This document shows, in pieces, positions 9,745 through 22,172 of a stretch of DNA of 64,000 nucleotides. Under the pieces are notes generated by a model. It did no database searches, was not told the DNA's origin, and worked only from the letters and a program-made list of their open reading frames with translations. Numbering within the stretch: position 1 is the stretch's first letter; every line of letters begins with the position of its first letter. The position numbers and the translations under genes were made by a program. The DNA is from Emergomyces orientalis (taxonomy: Eukaryota; Ascomycota; Eurotiomycetes; Onygenales; Ajellomycetaceae): contig MOWL01000094.1 of the NCBI GenBank assembly GCA_002110485.1, positions 185,857 to 249,856 on the forward strand, read 5' to 3'.

Positions 9745-12700
9745 ATGGCGGATCCATCCCGCCCCCCACGTATGAACACCCGGTCGCAGTCCCGCATTGA
9801 GCCCACGGGCTCGGGGATTGGCGACGACCTTCCACACCGTTCCTCGTCTGCTCGCGGCCGGCTCCCAGGGGCCTTCGAGAGCTCCGTTAACGAACCCCCC
9901 GTTACACCACATCACCCTGATACCGGCCTAAACACGGCACCAACGACCGTGAGGCCGGCCCGATCTACCCGACGTCTCGTCGAGCCTGAAAGGCACACCG
10001 AGAGCGCTGATGAAGATGAGGGCGAAAACACCCCAGCATCTCAGGCCCCCATCCCTCATTCAGACCTCTATTCAGTTCGCCGTTTAGAGTATGAAACAGA
10101 GCGTGAGAAACGCAAGGGATTGGAGCTGCAGCTCCGCATAGAGGAGCTCCGAACTCGAGCAGCAGAGGTCACAGCAGCTGCAGCAGCCGCCGCACCATCC
10201 TCTGCACCCAACCCGACGACTCGGCCCGCTCCCACATGGGATCCCGAGATTGGAACCAAGATTAGATACAATCTTTATGACCCCGATACACCCGCAGGCA
10301 AGGCAATTAATCAGTTTAGACAAGATGTGAAGAATATTGTCAAACCCAATGCCCTGACCGGCACATCGAATTATGTGTCCTGGAAGACATCAATGACTTC
10401 AAGACTCACGGATGCGCAGTGTTGGGATATAATAGAGGAAGAGCAGGTTGAGGACCCGCTTCAGGACCCGGAATGGGCTCCTTTCTGGATGGCAAGGAAT
10501 CGCTGGCTGTACGCATTCATCTCAAACTCTTTGAGTGCAGCGGTCAGACCCAGATTCATTAAAAATGACACTGAAAATAGAATAGCGTACACCCTCTGGC
10601 GCGTGATAGCTGAGGAATTTGCTACTCCCAAGACTCAACTACGGCGTGAAGCCACACTGGAGTTCATGGCATTGGGTGGCACGCAAGTAACAAATCTGCA
10701 TGCATTCTTTGACAAGTTTCGTATGGTTATCTTGAAGTTAGAGCTGGAGAATGTGATCCTAGCGGATTCAGTACTGTTTGACACATTCTATTCTGCTCTT
10801 CCCAATGTGTGGCGGGACTATATTCAGAAGAAAGTAGAAGAGGAACAAACCTCCAAGTCCACGGCTGTCACATTGAATGTGCACTCGTTGATGGAAGAGA
10901 TCCGTTCACGATTAGATCCTCCCAAGGATAAAAAGCCCATGCAATCGGCGAGCACGGCGGCGAACGCTGCTCAATCGGACTCGCCAAACACAAACTCGAA
11001 TTCGGCCCGAGGTGCCCGTACTCAGGGCCAAAGCCGTGGCAGCCAGGGCCGTGGTGGCCACCGTGGTGGGGGCCGCGGAGCCGGCAACCCGCCACCCACC
11101 TGCTCTCAATGTGAGAGGGGCCACTATGGCACATGCTGGCTGGCTAATCCCGATAAAGCTCCTGATGACTGGAGGACCTTCAATACTGCGAGGATTAAAG
11201 AATTCAGAGAGAAGAAGAATAAAGATAAGAAGATTAATGAAAGTCAATTAGCTATAACTGATGGCTCAGAGACATTCCAAATGGCGAATCTCGCGGAGGT
11301 TATTAATATACCTGCTTGTTTTGTAGAACCTCGTAAAGACTCTCTCACTATATGGGACAGCGGCGCAGGCTGTCATATAGCCTGCAACAGATCACACTTC
11401 TCAACTTTCTATAAGATTAACGGACTGACTGTTCAAGTGGCTAATAGAGCCATTCTCAAGGTTCAAGGCGTTGGCATAGCCTCCATACCGGCGGGGGAGA
11501 GGCTGATTGAGTTCAACCATGTGTACTATGTACCCGGACTCTCTGCCAATCTCATTTCCGCAGGGCTCATGGAACGCCAGGGCTATTCCCGCCGTGATAT
11601 GCATATTGAAGCTGGGAACTACTTCGAATTCTTGTCCCCAGCTGGCAGTGACGTGTTCTATGTCAATCTAGCTCCCAATAACGTCTACATTCTCTCCGAT
11701 AACCCCCCGGTATTTGATGGAGTAATGAATGACCCAGAATTCGGTGGAACTGCATATCTCGCAGTTCCGAAGCCGAAGACTATTTCTATAGAGTACAATC
11801 TCAATGCTGCCTCCCTCGGCCTGTTCAGCCGTGAGGAGGTTGAACATTTAATCAATTCAAAGGACCCCGATACTGACTCCTTCGTGGTGTCCCCGCCGGC
11901 TCGCCTACCTGCTATCATCCCGAAGCAGCTCTCTATTGATGAGTGGCACCGCCGGCTAGGCCATACCGGCCAAGACAACATAATAAAAATGGCCAGAGAC
12001 CCGCGTTTCGGAATCGCTATTATCGGCCCGAAAAAGCTCTCCTTTTGTGCTACATGTGTTAAATCCAAGCAAAAACGTGCATCTTACAAGAATGCCCCAC
12101 TGCGCAGAGCCACCTGCAAAGCTCTTAAGATATGGGTGGATGTGTTCGGTGGCGGTGACACCCTTGGAGTGAGAGAAGAGGAAGATATCTCATCATATGC
12201 AGGCAAGAAGCTTGCGATGATCATTACTGACAATGCAACAAGGATGAGATGGGTATTCCTATTAGAATGTAAAGATGAGGTGCTAAAATATGTACGGATT
12301 TTCAATCAGTTCATGAAAAATCTTCTTGAGCGTGGCATTGCAATCATACACTCCGACCACGGAGAGTTAAACTCGAATGCGGCCAATGCCTATATGCTCA
12401 GTGAGGGAATTAAATGGGAGCCAACCCCCCCACATACTCCTCAACAGGATGGTGTATCAGAACGTTCCGTCGGCCTGATTATAGAGAAGGCCCGATCACT
12501 ATTAATAGATTCCTCGGCCCCCGAGAAGATGTGGGGCGAAGCGGTCATTGCGGCCACAGAGCTTCTTAATCTCATGCCAACCTCAACGGTCCTATATGGG
12601 GGCATAGAGAACGCGGACCCGAAACCAACCACCCCCTATGAGGCATGGCTAGGAGCTCTACCATCGGCACGTGGCATACGCCGTTGGGGCTGTAAGGCAT

Positions 12701-14889
12701 TCCTAAAAATAGTGCCCAAACCTATTAATAAGATGGCTCCCCGCTCTATGGAGCTAATATTTGTGGGCTATGATGGGTTCACTAACTATCGACTGGTTGA
12801 CCCCTCCAACGGGCGTCTATATATATCCAAAGACGTCATATTCCAGGAGGATCTGCACCTGGCGGACCCATCGGCACCCCTCACTCAAGACCCCAAGGCT
12901 CTACCATCGGCAGCCCGACAGGCGGCTGCAGTGATTCCTTTGGCTGCCCCAAATCTAAATATAACCTCAATCTCCACCCCTACGGGCCCTGAATCTAATC
13001 TCTTTATTGAAGAAGAAATCCAACCAGATCGTCCACTTTTCTTGGAGCCGACAAATAACTGGTGGATTGATTATGAAATTACAGCGAGGATTCCAACCTT
13101 TTTGGTGCAGAATGCACCTACTTCTCCAGAATCCGAGCTAGAGATGAACACTACATTCCCCGCGAACCTGGCCACCCTTCCTGCTGCAGAGAATGCGGCC
13201 TCAGTGGGGGAGGCCTCAGTGGGGGATGAACCCGAAGACCTTCCTGGGGATCCCGAGATCATTGGGCTCCCGATTCCGAAAAACCTCACGCGTGCCAGAG
13301 CTTCCCCAGAATGGAAGTACTATTATCATGCATGCGTTAAAGAGGTTAACCGTTTAAAACAAATAGGTGCATGGCGCCTAGTGGAAAGAACCCCTGACAT
13401 GACCATACTTCGCGGCCAATGGGTGTTCGATAAGAAAGTCAATAATATGGGCAAGGTTACCCGATATAAGGCCCGCTGGGTCGTATGTGGGAACTATCAA
13501 GAGAAGGGGGTTAATTACTCCAGAACCTTCGCCCCCGTTGTATCCGCTTCCACATCCTGAGCTCTCATGGCGATCTCGGCATCCCGAGACTGGCATGTTC
13601 TTCAAATCGATATGGTGACTGCATTCCTGAACGCTCAGCTGCCGCAAAATGAGCGTGTATATATGCATCAACCTGCTGGCTTCAAGGAGGGCCGCGGCGA
13701 CCTAGTCTGTGAGTTAATACAGGGCCTCTACGGGCTCAAGCAGGCCGCTCTTTTGTGGTATGAAGAACTGCGTAAAATGCTCCTAAGAACAGGCTTTCGC
13801 GTTAGCTCATACGACGCCGGGTTATTCATTAATGACGCCCGGAAAGTCTATATAACAGTATATGTGGACGACGTGCGCCTATACGGCCCGAATATTGAAG
13901 ATTTGAACTGGGCCAAGGCTGAAATAGCCAATAACTATGAGATCAAGGATGTAGGGGACTCTAACCGCTACTTGGGCATGAAGATTGAGAGAGGCTCAGA
14001 TTCTCTCACACTCTCTCAACCCCTATTTGTGAAGAACCTATTAGAAGAGTTCTCTATGGAGGACTGTCATCCCACAACTACCCCCATGGAGCAGAACATT
14101 GACTTCATGAATGATAATGAGGAACCTATCGCCTACACGGCAGAATTTACTCTACGCTTCTATCAATCGGGCATAGGATCTCTGCAGTATTTGGCAGTCA
14201 ACACACGTCCGGATGTTAGCTTTGCGGCGGGCTTTCTCGGCCGATTTAGCTCGCGTCCTACATCAAAGAATTGGGCGGCATTTAAGCGTACACTTCGCTA
14301 TTTACAGGGCTCTGCTGATGATGGAATAACCTACTACAAGAATGCGGACATAGAACCCGTAGTGCATGCCGATGCCGATTGGGCGGGCAGGGACCCGGGT
14401 TCCCGATCAACCACTGGCTATATCATATATATGGCCGGAGGCCCCATTGCGTGGCGTAGCTGCAAGCAGACAGGGGTCTCCAAATCATCTACAGAGGCCG
14501 AATATATTGCTTCTTCGGAGGCCGCCTATGAGCTCGTTCATCTTCGGGAGCTCTTAGAGGATGCCGGCTTCGTCCCGTCCCGCCGAAATAATCTCGATGC
14601 CGAAGATTGCCCCATTCCCTCAATAGCCAATGGCCTGGCATGCACTATCCATGCCGATAATAAGTCTGCCATAGAGCTATCCTCTAGCGAGGCCATTCCA
14701 CGCCGCTCGAAACATATAGAGGTTCGGTTCCATATTCTTCGGGATCTCACACGTAAGGGAGAGATCTCGGTCCGATACATTCCATCCGCTGAGAATGCGG
14801 CGGATGGCCTAACCAAGCCACTCGGGCCACTAAAATATATGCATTGGAAGGAGCTTATTAAAATGAGGAAGAAAGGGGTTCTAGTTTGA
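9745..14889 (+). pseudogene. Copia-2 gag-pol polyprotein with one in-frame TGA
   Basis: A single frame of 1715 codons from the ATG at 9745 (good context, AACCATGG) to TGA 14887-14889. A lone internal TGA at 13558-13560 (codon 1272) falls in RT. Domains in order: gag with a C-terminal basic Gly/Arg-rich stretch and a zinc-knuckle-like CSQCERGHYGTC (residue about 453); protease WDSGAGCHIA with Asp at 538; GAG-pre-integrase EWHRRLGH at about 733; integrase with IIHSDHGELNS and DGVSERSV; RT with YVDD at about 1373; RNase H with HADADWAG, TEAEYIA and HADNKSAIEL. Active-site residues are present throughout. The TGA replaces an Arg position conserved in copia RT, consistent with CGA to TGA. Apart from that codon it looks capable of function. 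Confidence 0.92.
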
Positions 14890-15010
14890 AGAATATGTTG
14901 GGAACTGGTTTTTTAACTATCTTGTTTTTCCAGTTAATTTTGTACATATACATAGAAGAAGGGCCTATTTCGTATGCAGCACTATGTAGTGATACTATGG
15001 TGAGTGGGGG

Positions 15011-15112
15011 TGTCGGACCTATCCGTCCGGCTTAGTAATTCTCTCTCCACCATATATAACTCCGTAGCTAGCATACCCCTTTAATCAATCAAAAAGCATC
15101 GTACCTCCCACA
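15011..15112 (+). repeat. 3' LTR of Copia-2
   Basis: 102 bp, identical by eye to 9411-9512. It is followed by the target duplication GAATA and then the interrupted Copia-1 RT. Confidence 0.95.
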
Positions 15113-16543
15113 GAATATCTTGCAAAGTTTAAAGCTCATATATGTGTATGTGAAGATCTCCAACCACCCACAGATCTCAATACTAAAGCCCATACACTGG
15201 CCGCCCGAGATCTTTGTATACTGTTAGCCCTCACTGCAGCATTTGACCTAGATGCCGAACAATTAGATGGAATCAATGCATTCATAAACAGTGAGATTGA
15301 TGAGCTAGTATACATGGAACTATCAGATGAATGGTGGAAACTGAAGAGAGTATGAAACCTCAAACAGAAGATTCATACCTTGAAGCTTTTACAGGCCCTT
15401 TACAGGCTACGCAGGTCCCCATTACTATGGCTAAATGAGCTCTCCACTACCCTCCGCGGATTCAGATATACTGCAACATCTGAAGATCGCTGCCTATTCT
15501 CCAATGATCAATTGATTATATTCTTTTATATTGATGATATAGTCATCCTTTCAAGACTGAACAATTATATGAAACAAGATACACTGATTGCAGATCTCAA
15601 AAGAGTGTACAAGATTCACCATATAGGAGATCTCAAATGGTTTCTCAACATGCAAATCATTAGAGATCGGCCGAATTGGAAGCTTTGGTTATGCCAAGAT
15701 GCCTATATTGATAAGATCATACACACATATAACCACACACATGCCTGTAAGGCATATACACCCCTATCTGGAACACCATTGGAACCGTATAAGGATATCG
15801 CTACCCCGAAGGAGATCCATTACTATCAACACCACATTGGTTCATGCATATATGCCGCAGTCATGACCCGCCCCGATATCATGTATGCAGTAGGTAAACT
15901 CACCACATTCATGACCAATCCGTCCGAACACTATTCTGCTGAAATCGATCGGGTAATCTCATATTTGAGAGACACCAAGAACCTCGCCATTCTCTATGAA
16001 GAATCCATTGATAATGCCATGCAGATGAATATGAAGCCGGATGTGGTGGAGATCGCCAGCAATGCATCTTTTGTGAATAATGCCAATCAATGTTCTACAC
16101 AGGGATATTTATTCAAATTGTATGGAGGAGCCGTGAATTGAAAGTTCATGAAGCAGACTGTAATAACAATCTCTATCACTGAAGCTGAACTTATCACTAT
16201 ATCTCATGCTGGAAAGAAGTCAATCTGGTGGGAACAGTTCTTCAAGCACATTAATTTCGACCCAGGCCATAAGATTCACATTCAATGTGATAATCACCAA
16301 ACCGTCAGCATTCTTATGCGAGAAGATCCATCCATTACATCAAAGCTCTGCCATGTGGATATATATGGCAATTGACTCTGAGAACGGGTTCAAAAAGGGG
16401 ATATAATAATTGAATGAGTCCCCACGACCACCATGCCCGCCGACGGATTCACCAAGGCCCTTCCACCCCAAAAACATGAAGATTTCATTGAATTGATTGA
16501 TTTGAAAAATATTACAGATCTCATGACTAATCAATTCAAATAA
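15113..16543 (+). pseudogene. Copia-1 RT (3' part) and RNase H
   Basis: This resumes the Copia-1 pol frame after Copia-2. It contains RT motifs DLDAEQLDGINAFINS, LLQALYRLRRSP and the intact active-site box FFYIDDIVILS (near 15525). RNase H follows near 16040-16530 with TEAELITISHAGKK, IHIQCDNHQT and ADGFTKALP. The frame ends with TAA 16541-16543. TGA codons replace Trp near 15354, 16139 and 16414. Copia-3 has the same changes. The catalytic boxes are preserved but the frame is not open. Confidence 0.85.
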
Positions 16544-16691
16544 GTCATTCTCTTATATTATATTTCATTTTTTACACACAGATTGACATCTATTTCCTTA
16601 ACCTTCTTATAGGTTTTATATTGCCTAGTTTTATGCTGTTTTTGCAGCTTCATTACACTCTTTTTATTCGTTTTCTTCGCTGAAGGGGGTA

Positions 16692-16902
16692 TGTTGGGAT
16701 TCGCCGAACATCACTAATATGGATGTTCCATGGCATGATATTACTGGCCCATAAATCAGTGAACCATGCCCATTCGCTTATTAGCTCGCACATTACGAAC
16801 GAGCCCTTTTTCTATAAAAAACCATAGCTAGCTAGATATATTATTATGAAAATTGAAGAAGCAATGATTATTGGCAATATAACAGATATACTAAATTCAA
16901 TA
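16692..16902 (+). repeat. 3' LTR of Copia-1
   Basis: 211 bp with the same ends as 5689-5899. It differs at a few sites, for example CGGTGAACCACGCC versus CAGTGAACCATGCC, both CpG changes. It is followed by the duplication CTGTT (16903-16907) and the continuing LINE-1 ORF2. Confidence 0.93.
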
Positions 16903-16907
16903 CTGTT

Positions 16908-19891
16908 TTCTTGTCTTTTCTGCTTTTTCAGTTGCTTTGCCTGTCTCACCCAATTTACACTCCACCCCTGCTGCATGCTCACTGGGTGCAGTACTGCCTC
17001 CACTGACTGCATTCCTCTGTTATTCCTTCTGCGAAGTCTGGCTCTGACCTGCACACATGCCTGTTTTATCTGCTCCATGATTCCTGACTCCTTAAGCTGC
17101 TCAGTTGCTCTGGCCACCACACTGTCTAGATGTATCTCCAGAGGCAGTGTGGCTGTCTCCGCCTCCAGTGAGGTGATTGGAGTAGCTCTGTAGGCCTCTG
17201 CAATTATCTGTAGGTATTTATTTTGAATCTTCTCCAGGCTGGCTAGCAGCTGGCGTTGATGTCGCGGTTCATGTTGTGTCGCCTGTGGTTGATGCCATGC
17301 CAGCGCTCTGTATCCTATTGCGGGCCTTATCACTGCATTGTAGACCCTCCGGGCATGCTGCAGTGGCAGGCCCCAGGTGACTGTGTTGTCTGAGTTAGGG
17401 CACCTATCTGCGATTTCGCTCTGCCTACCACCTTACTGACATGGCTACGCCACCTCAGCTTAGGGTCAAGCCAGATGCCTAGCACCCGCATCTCCCTCTG
17501 TGGCTTGATCACTTGCTGTGGCAATTGCAGTGAGTGTTCTAGATTGAATCTAGTTCTTGTTCTGGTAAAGTGCATGAGCTCATACTTCTGTGGTGCAAAG
17601 ATTGCTCCATATCTGCTCATTCAAAGCTCACAGCTGGCATGGATCCGCGCCAGATGCGCACAATTCGCTTCAGTTGAGTCGCCATATGCTAGAATGTTCA
17701 CATTGTCTACAAATCCTATGCAGCTGACAGGCTCACTTCATGGTGCACATATTCTGAGCAACTCCTCATTGTAGAATAAGAACAGAATGGGTGACAAGAG
17801 TGATTCCTGTGAGATGCCTGCATTCACCTCAAAGACTTCAGTTTCCTGCTCATCAAATACTAGTGTCGCCTTGCGCCCCTGCATGAATGAGTTGACCCAT
17901 CCAGTCAGCTGTCTGGGCAGTCCTCTTTTTCTTAGAATGTGCACTAGGCAATTTCTGAGCACTCTGTCATAGGCCTCTGAGATGTCCAGTGACAGCACTG
18001 AAATCACTGCTCTCTGCTCCTCCCACACTGTGTGAATCTGCACCAGTAACAGAGCAATTGCTGTTTCTGTGAAGCAGCCTCCTCGCACCCCCATTTGCTG
18101 AGCTGGTAGCATCCCATGTTTCTCTGCCAGAGACCTTATTTCCTTGGCTGTTGCAGCCTCTACAATTTTACCTAGGGTGTCAAGTAGTGCAATTGGCCTC
18201 CAGGCTCCCACTTCACTGTAGTCCTTCTTTCCTGGCTTCTTGAGCATCACCGTGCGCGCTGTTTTGAATATCTGTGAGTAGTACTCCCAATGCCAGCAGG
18301 CCTGTGTAAGCTCAGTTATTGCTGTGATGAACCTTGGGCCTAGCATTTTGAGGAAGCGGTTGGGGATGCTGTTGGCACCCGGGGCCTTGTCGTTCGGAAG
18401 CCTAGCAATCAGCGCTGCCATGGCCTCCTCTGTGAGCACTACCATGTCAGTCACACTCCGCGGCTGTGTTCCCACGTTCATGTCATCTTCCCTTGCCACC
18501 AAAGGCTCTGGGAAGAACCGCGCCCGTAGTAGTTCAGCCTTGTCCTGGAATGCAGTGGCTCGCGCCTCGGTTTCACCCAAGGCCTCTGGCATTTCTCTAA
18601 GTGGTGGCAGTCTTGCCGGTTGCTTGGTCTCGTTGGTGTGTGTGTGACCCCACTTTGCCAGCTTCCAGAGCAGTTTAGGATCCATGCCAGCACTGTTCAT
18701 TAGATCGCGGAAGCTGGCAGTCTTGGCCAGCTTTATTTCCTTGTTTCACCTGTTGCAGGCATGTCTTCTTTCCTCCTTGGTGCTGTCTGCATCCCTCATG
18801 GTTCTCTTGTACTCACTCACTGCCTGCGCCACTCTGTTGGACCACCACGAGCGACTCTGCTTGCAGATGCGCGCGCGTTTAGCATGTTTCTCTGCTAGCT
18901 CATTGATGAATTCACTTAGATAGTTTGCATAGCAATCAATCTCTGCTGTTGAGTCAAAGCTGTTGCAACATTGTAGCTCTTGGCAGTTCTTTTGCAGCTG
19001 CTGTATATTCACTTGCTGCCAGTTGCGTTTTTCCCTTAGTACCACAGGTATGTTGATGACTAACTTAGTGACCACTGGTAGATGATCTGATGCCATATCT
19101 GCCTTGTGTGTGACCTGGCATTTCAGTACCCCTGCACTCAGGTTCTCTGAGAGAAAGATTAGGTTCAAGGTGGTGCTGATGCTTCTGTGATCCTGCCATG
19201 TAATCTCTCCCCGTGGTGTTGCCAGCTGCAGTCCGAGAGCATCCACCTGTGCTATGAGCTCCCATGCCAGGTCAAAGTCCTGTCTCACTCGCTCACCTCC
19301 CCACTTTGAGTGATGCACATTGAAGTCTCCCAGCACCACTACCTCCGCCTGCCGCGCTTCCGCACCCTGACTTTGCACTTGTTGCGCGTCTGCACCCTGA
19401 TCTCGCGCTTGTAGCGCACTTGTGTCTGGGTCTTGCGCTTGTTGTGCACATCGCCCCTGAGTTCATGCTGGTAGCGAGGCCTCGGCCTCCTCCACCACCG
19501 CTTGTAGCTCAAGGATGGGGGAACTCTCTGGCACAGTTGTGTAGCTGCCTGGTGGAGCAGTGTAGACATTGAGCATTAGTAGTGGTCCTCTTACCATGTT
19601 CACAGTGAGCAATGCCATGGATTCTGTAATGACCCTGACATCCCATGCTGTTGCCTTCAGTCTTTTGTTGATGAGAAAGCCCACCCTGGCCTCCTTGATC
19701 TGCATGCCTGCCTGCCAGAATTCACAGTTGACCGGGCATGTTGTACCCCTTCCAGATTCCCTCTGCATTCATGGTTCCTGCAGTGTGATGATGTTGTAGT
19801 TTAATGCTATTTCAGGCTTGGCCAGTAATGTGTTCATCACCTTGTCTGAGTTATGCACATTGTATTGTAGTATATGGACTTGCTCACTCAT
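16908..19891 (-). pseudogene. LINE-1 ORF2: endonuclease and reverse transcriptase
   Basis: The ATG at 19891 (MSEQVHILQYNVHNSDKV) overlaps the ORF1 stop as ATGA. The endonuclease runs to about 19040: a LQEP motif (followed by TGA in place of Trp), VVVLGDFNVHHSKWGG near 19340 and the SDHLPV box near 19080. RT spans roughly 18450-17560 with NDKAPGANSIPNRFLK, WRPIALLDTLGKI, LSLDISEAYDRV and FLFYNEELL. The YxDD box is degraded to FVDN near 17715. A one-base deletion near 17380 shifts the frame; LINE-2 shows the intact version. A 10-residue repeat array lies just before the GDFN motif. It is inactivated by stops (mostly TGA), the frameshift and Copia-1. Confidence 0.87.
19352..19476. repeat. 30-bp in-frame minisatellite within the LINE-1 endonuclease region
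   Basis: Four degenerate 30-bp units, each encoding 10 residues on the minus strand (SALQARDQGA, DAQQVQSQGA and relatives), sit directly upstream of the conserved GDFN motif. LINE-2 has one such unit at the equivalent place (near 34220-34262). The core GCGCTTGTAGCGC is shared with the array at 5025-5128. Confidence 0.75.
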
Positions 19892-21240
19892 GGTTCACCC
19901 ATGTCTTGGTCCTGCGTGGAGTCTGGTCGCGCTGGGCGTGCATAGCCACTGAGCGAGCCCTGTTGCTGCGCGCCAGCTCTTGCCACATTCATGGGTCTGC
20001 CAACCTTGTGCTGAAAAATCAGAGAGTTCTCTTCTGTGATTCTGCTACACTTTCTGAGAGTGATTCAACCCTTCTCATCTGATATTTGCATCACAAAGTG
20101 TCTTGACTGGTTCTTGAGAGTCTTCTTGATCAGTGAAATCACAGTCTGTCATTCAGAGCATCTTGCAGATCATGCTGAATGATCTTCTTCACAGTTACAG
20201 CAGACTGCCTTCTTTTCTTTCAGTGCTGCAGGGCAGGTCTTGTCCGTGTGTCCCTCTGCTGCACAGTGCCCACAGATATCACTCTTGCGGCAGAATCTGG
20301 CTATGTGTTCATATTGCTGGCAGCTGTAGCATCGGGTGATCTGAGCCTCCCTGTGAAAGATTTCAATCATGTAGAATTCATTCCCCAGAATGATGCCATT
20401 CTCCACAAGCGTGTTTGCCTGCTGCGGTGTGGCTACATGTAGAATAATGCTTCCATGAGGCTGCTGCTGTTTAGCTAGCCACTTTGTGACCCTGTGAATG
20501 AGTACTCTGCATCTGAGAGATGGGTTCTGCTTGTAGACATTCTTCACTACTTTATCTGAGCTAACTCAGCTAATGACACTGATAGATGCACTCTTGATCA
20601 ATACTGCATACATCTTCTTTCTCATGTGTGTCTTGTCATCTCATTTCTTCACTCATTCATTACTTTTTGTCAGCTCAGTCTTCATGCTGAAGTTGTCTGC
20701 AATCAGGATCAGATCACCACTAGGCATGTATCTTGCTGCAACTATGGTGCCAGTGATCACATCTTTGATGGTCTCATTTATCTTTCTCACAATGGCCTCT
20801 GGGGTGTGTTCCTCCACTGACAGTGTGTCACAGTTGCAGCGAGATACTACAATCTCTCTAAGCATGTGCTCTGTCACAATCTTGTCTGGAGACTCTTCAC
20901 TGGCCGCCACATGCACCCATGAGGGCCTACTGTTCAGCATGTTGCATCTTTCATTCTGTTGAAATGTGCTAGTAGCACTCTCCAGTCTCTCTAGTATTCT
21001 ATTCAGTAAATTGTTCTTGAACTCTTTCATGACTCTCAGAGTCTGCTGAATATACTGTAATTTCTTCTTGTTTATCTTCTTGTCTCTCTCTCCCTCTCTA
21101 AAAGCTTCAGTGATTTTGCTAAGTGTTGCGGCTATTCCTTCTGCAGCTTCTTTATTTCCCTGTTCCACTCCCGGTGCGCGTCACGCCGCGCGCGCGCCCA
21201 CCCCCCTCTCAACCACACCCACGCCAGCTGCCTCAACCAT
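19888..21240 (-). pseudogene. LINE-1 ORF1: gag-like RNA-binding protein with zinc knuckles
   Basis: A 450-codon frame from the ATG at 21240 to TGA at 19888-19890, with internal stops. The N-terminal half is basic and helical (AFREGERDKKINKKK), matching the start of LINE-2 ORF1. The C-terminal third has zinc knuckles: CYSCQQYEHIARFC, CGHCAAEGHTDKTC and a partial CCNCEEDH. It is expected to coat LINE RNA. Internal TGA codons include an Arg site near 21183. The frame is preserved end to end (1350 nt between start and stop), so decay is by point mutation. Confidence 0.82.
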
Positions 21241-21350
21241 GGTGATTGAGGGTGTACAAGCGTGTAGGTGTAATTGGCAGCCCTTTATGGCCTGGTTAGG
21301 ATCGCAATATAGCTTTAAAAAGAATAAAAAGTTTTTGTTGAGGTCCGAAA

Positions 21351-22172
21351 TTTTTTTTTTTTTTTTTTGTGGTGTATAATATAATAATGAACTCTCACTA
21401 TAAACAGATATAATATAATAACTTTATAATTTTCGGTGTTAATTCTCACTGAAATCTGTTCTACAGACTCTTGTATTACCATCTGAGATATGCAAGCTTT
21501 TCAGATGTATAGACATAAATAAAACACATGGGGTTTTGATCCGAAATATCGTAAACGCACGAATGAGTTATGTTTTCCTGAATAGGGAACGGTCGGTTTA
21601 ACTGGAGGTAAGGCGAGACTGATCGGGTGTTGAAGTCATAGAAAAAGTTGGCGTGTGTGGTGGATATGGTTTGTACTTCCGAGATTACCGTGTGTGGGTG
21701 CCTTGGGATTGCGTCCCTTGGCCATCAAGATCATCATTTGTCTCCGCAAATTCCGGGAATCACAGATATGTCCCCTCGTCAGTCGGCAAACACAGGTTGA
21801 CACTGATGGCGAGGAAATCTCTTTTTACCAGTTCGTTCCATTTGTTGCTTACATAACCAATGATTCCCGGAGGTTGCACGTTCCGTGACACTTCCTGACA
21901 ATAAAATTGAAGTGATGTCGGGAAATCAAATCTTGTTCTGTCTTTTTTACGTGCATCCGCTACTCAGCCTGTTGATTAGCTCGACGGCGCTAAAAGCTAA
22001 TGACTCTTCATTATGCCAGCTGACGCAGCTTTAAAGCTTTTTGAAAGAAAACACACGCCCTACAGCACCCGATTAGTTTCGTAGATCCCGCCATGAGAAA
22101 AGACAGATGTAGGCTTCTTCAAATGACGTATATCAGGTAAAATGTTCATATACATTAAGTACGAGCGGGTGT
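21351..22172. other. Spacer between LINE-1 and the histidine kinase gene
   Basis: It begins with an 18-bp T run (21351-21368) next to the LINE-1 5' end. The rest is single-copy-looking sequence without a convincing ORF, and should include the 3' UTR of the minus-strand kinase gene. I see no RNA gene or transposon motif here. Confidence 0.5.

Larger units (their letters stand above)
9411..15112 (+). mobile_element. Copia-2: young Ty1/copia element nested in Copia-1
   Basis: 5702 bp, bounded by two identical 102-bp LTRs (9411-9512 and 15011-15112) and a 5-bp target duplication GAATA (9406-9410 and 15113-15117). Copia-3 shows the unoccupied site at 52507-52511. It is the most recent insertion in the tower. 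Its base composition is richer in CpG than that of its neighbours, and one long gag-pol frame is open except for a single TGA. A polypurine tract (GAGTGGGGG) lies just before the 3' LTR. Confidence 0.95.
5689..16902 (+). mobile_element. Copia-1: Ty1/copia retrotransposon, interrupted by Copia-2
   Basis: A complete element with 211-bp LTRs at both ends (5689-5899, 16692-16902) and a 5-bp target duplication CTGTT. The interior has gag, protease, integrase, RT and RNase H in copia order (integrase before RT). Copia-2 sits inside its RT from 9411 to 15112. Removing Copia-2 leaves an element of about 5.5 kb that aligns from end to end with Copia-3 (49226-54297). A polypurine tract (GAAGGGGGT) precedes the 3' LTR. 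It carries many in-frame TGA codons and a frameshift, most of them shared with Copia-3. Confidence 0.93.
4835..21350 (-). mobile_element. LINE-1: Tad-like non-LTR retrotransposon, split by Copia-1
   Basis: Two blocks of one minus-strand LINE, 21350-16903 and 5688-4835, are separated by Copia-1 with a 5-bp target duplication CTGTT (5684-5688 and 16903-16907). Order on the minus strand: 5' UTR, ORF1 with zinc knuckles, ORF2 with apurinic-type endonuclease and RT, then a C-terminal CCHC-type zinc motif, then a 3' UTR. No RNase H domain is visible, unlike LINE-3. The 3' UTR (about 4840-5214) shares a GC-rich block ending GTGCATAGCAC with LINE 3' scraps near 36300 and, more weakly, near 30970. The true 3' tail is cut off by Gypsy-B at 4834. 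The 5' boundary is approximate: an 18-bp T run at 21351-21368 lies just outside. Confidence 0.85.

Noticed and set aside
6062..16543. TGA reassigned to Trp in the retrotransposons
   Set aside because: Many TGAs fall on conserved Arg sites as well as Trp sites, the two copia copies differ TGG versus TGA at some sites, and the host genes use TGG for Trp and end normally. Mutation at CpG and CpC explains both classes.
21351..21368. T run as the poly(A) tail of a minus-strand element or processed gene
   Set aside because: No recognisable sequence lies on the side expected for an element carrying this tail, and LINE-1 tails in this window are TTA-type repeats.
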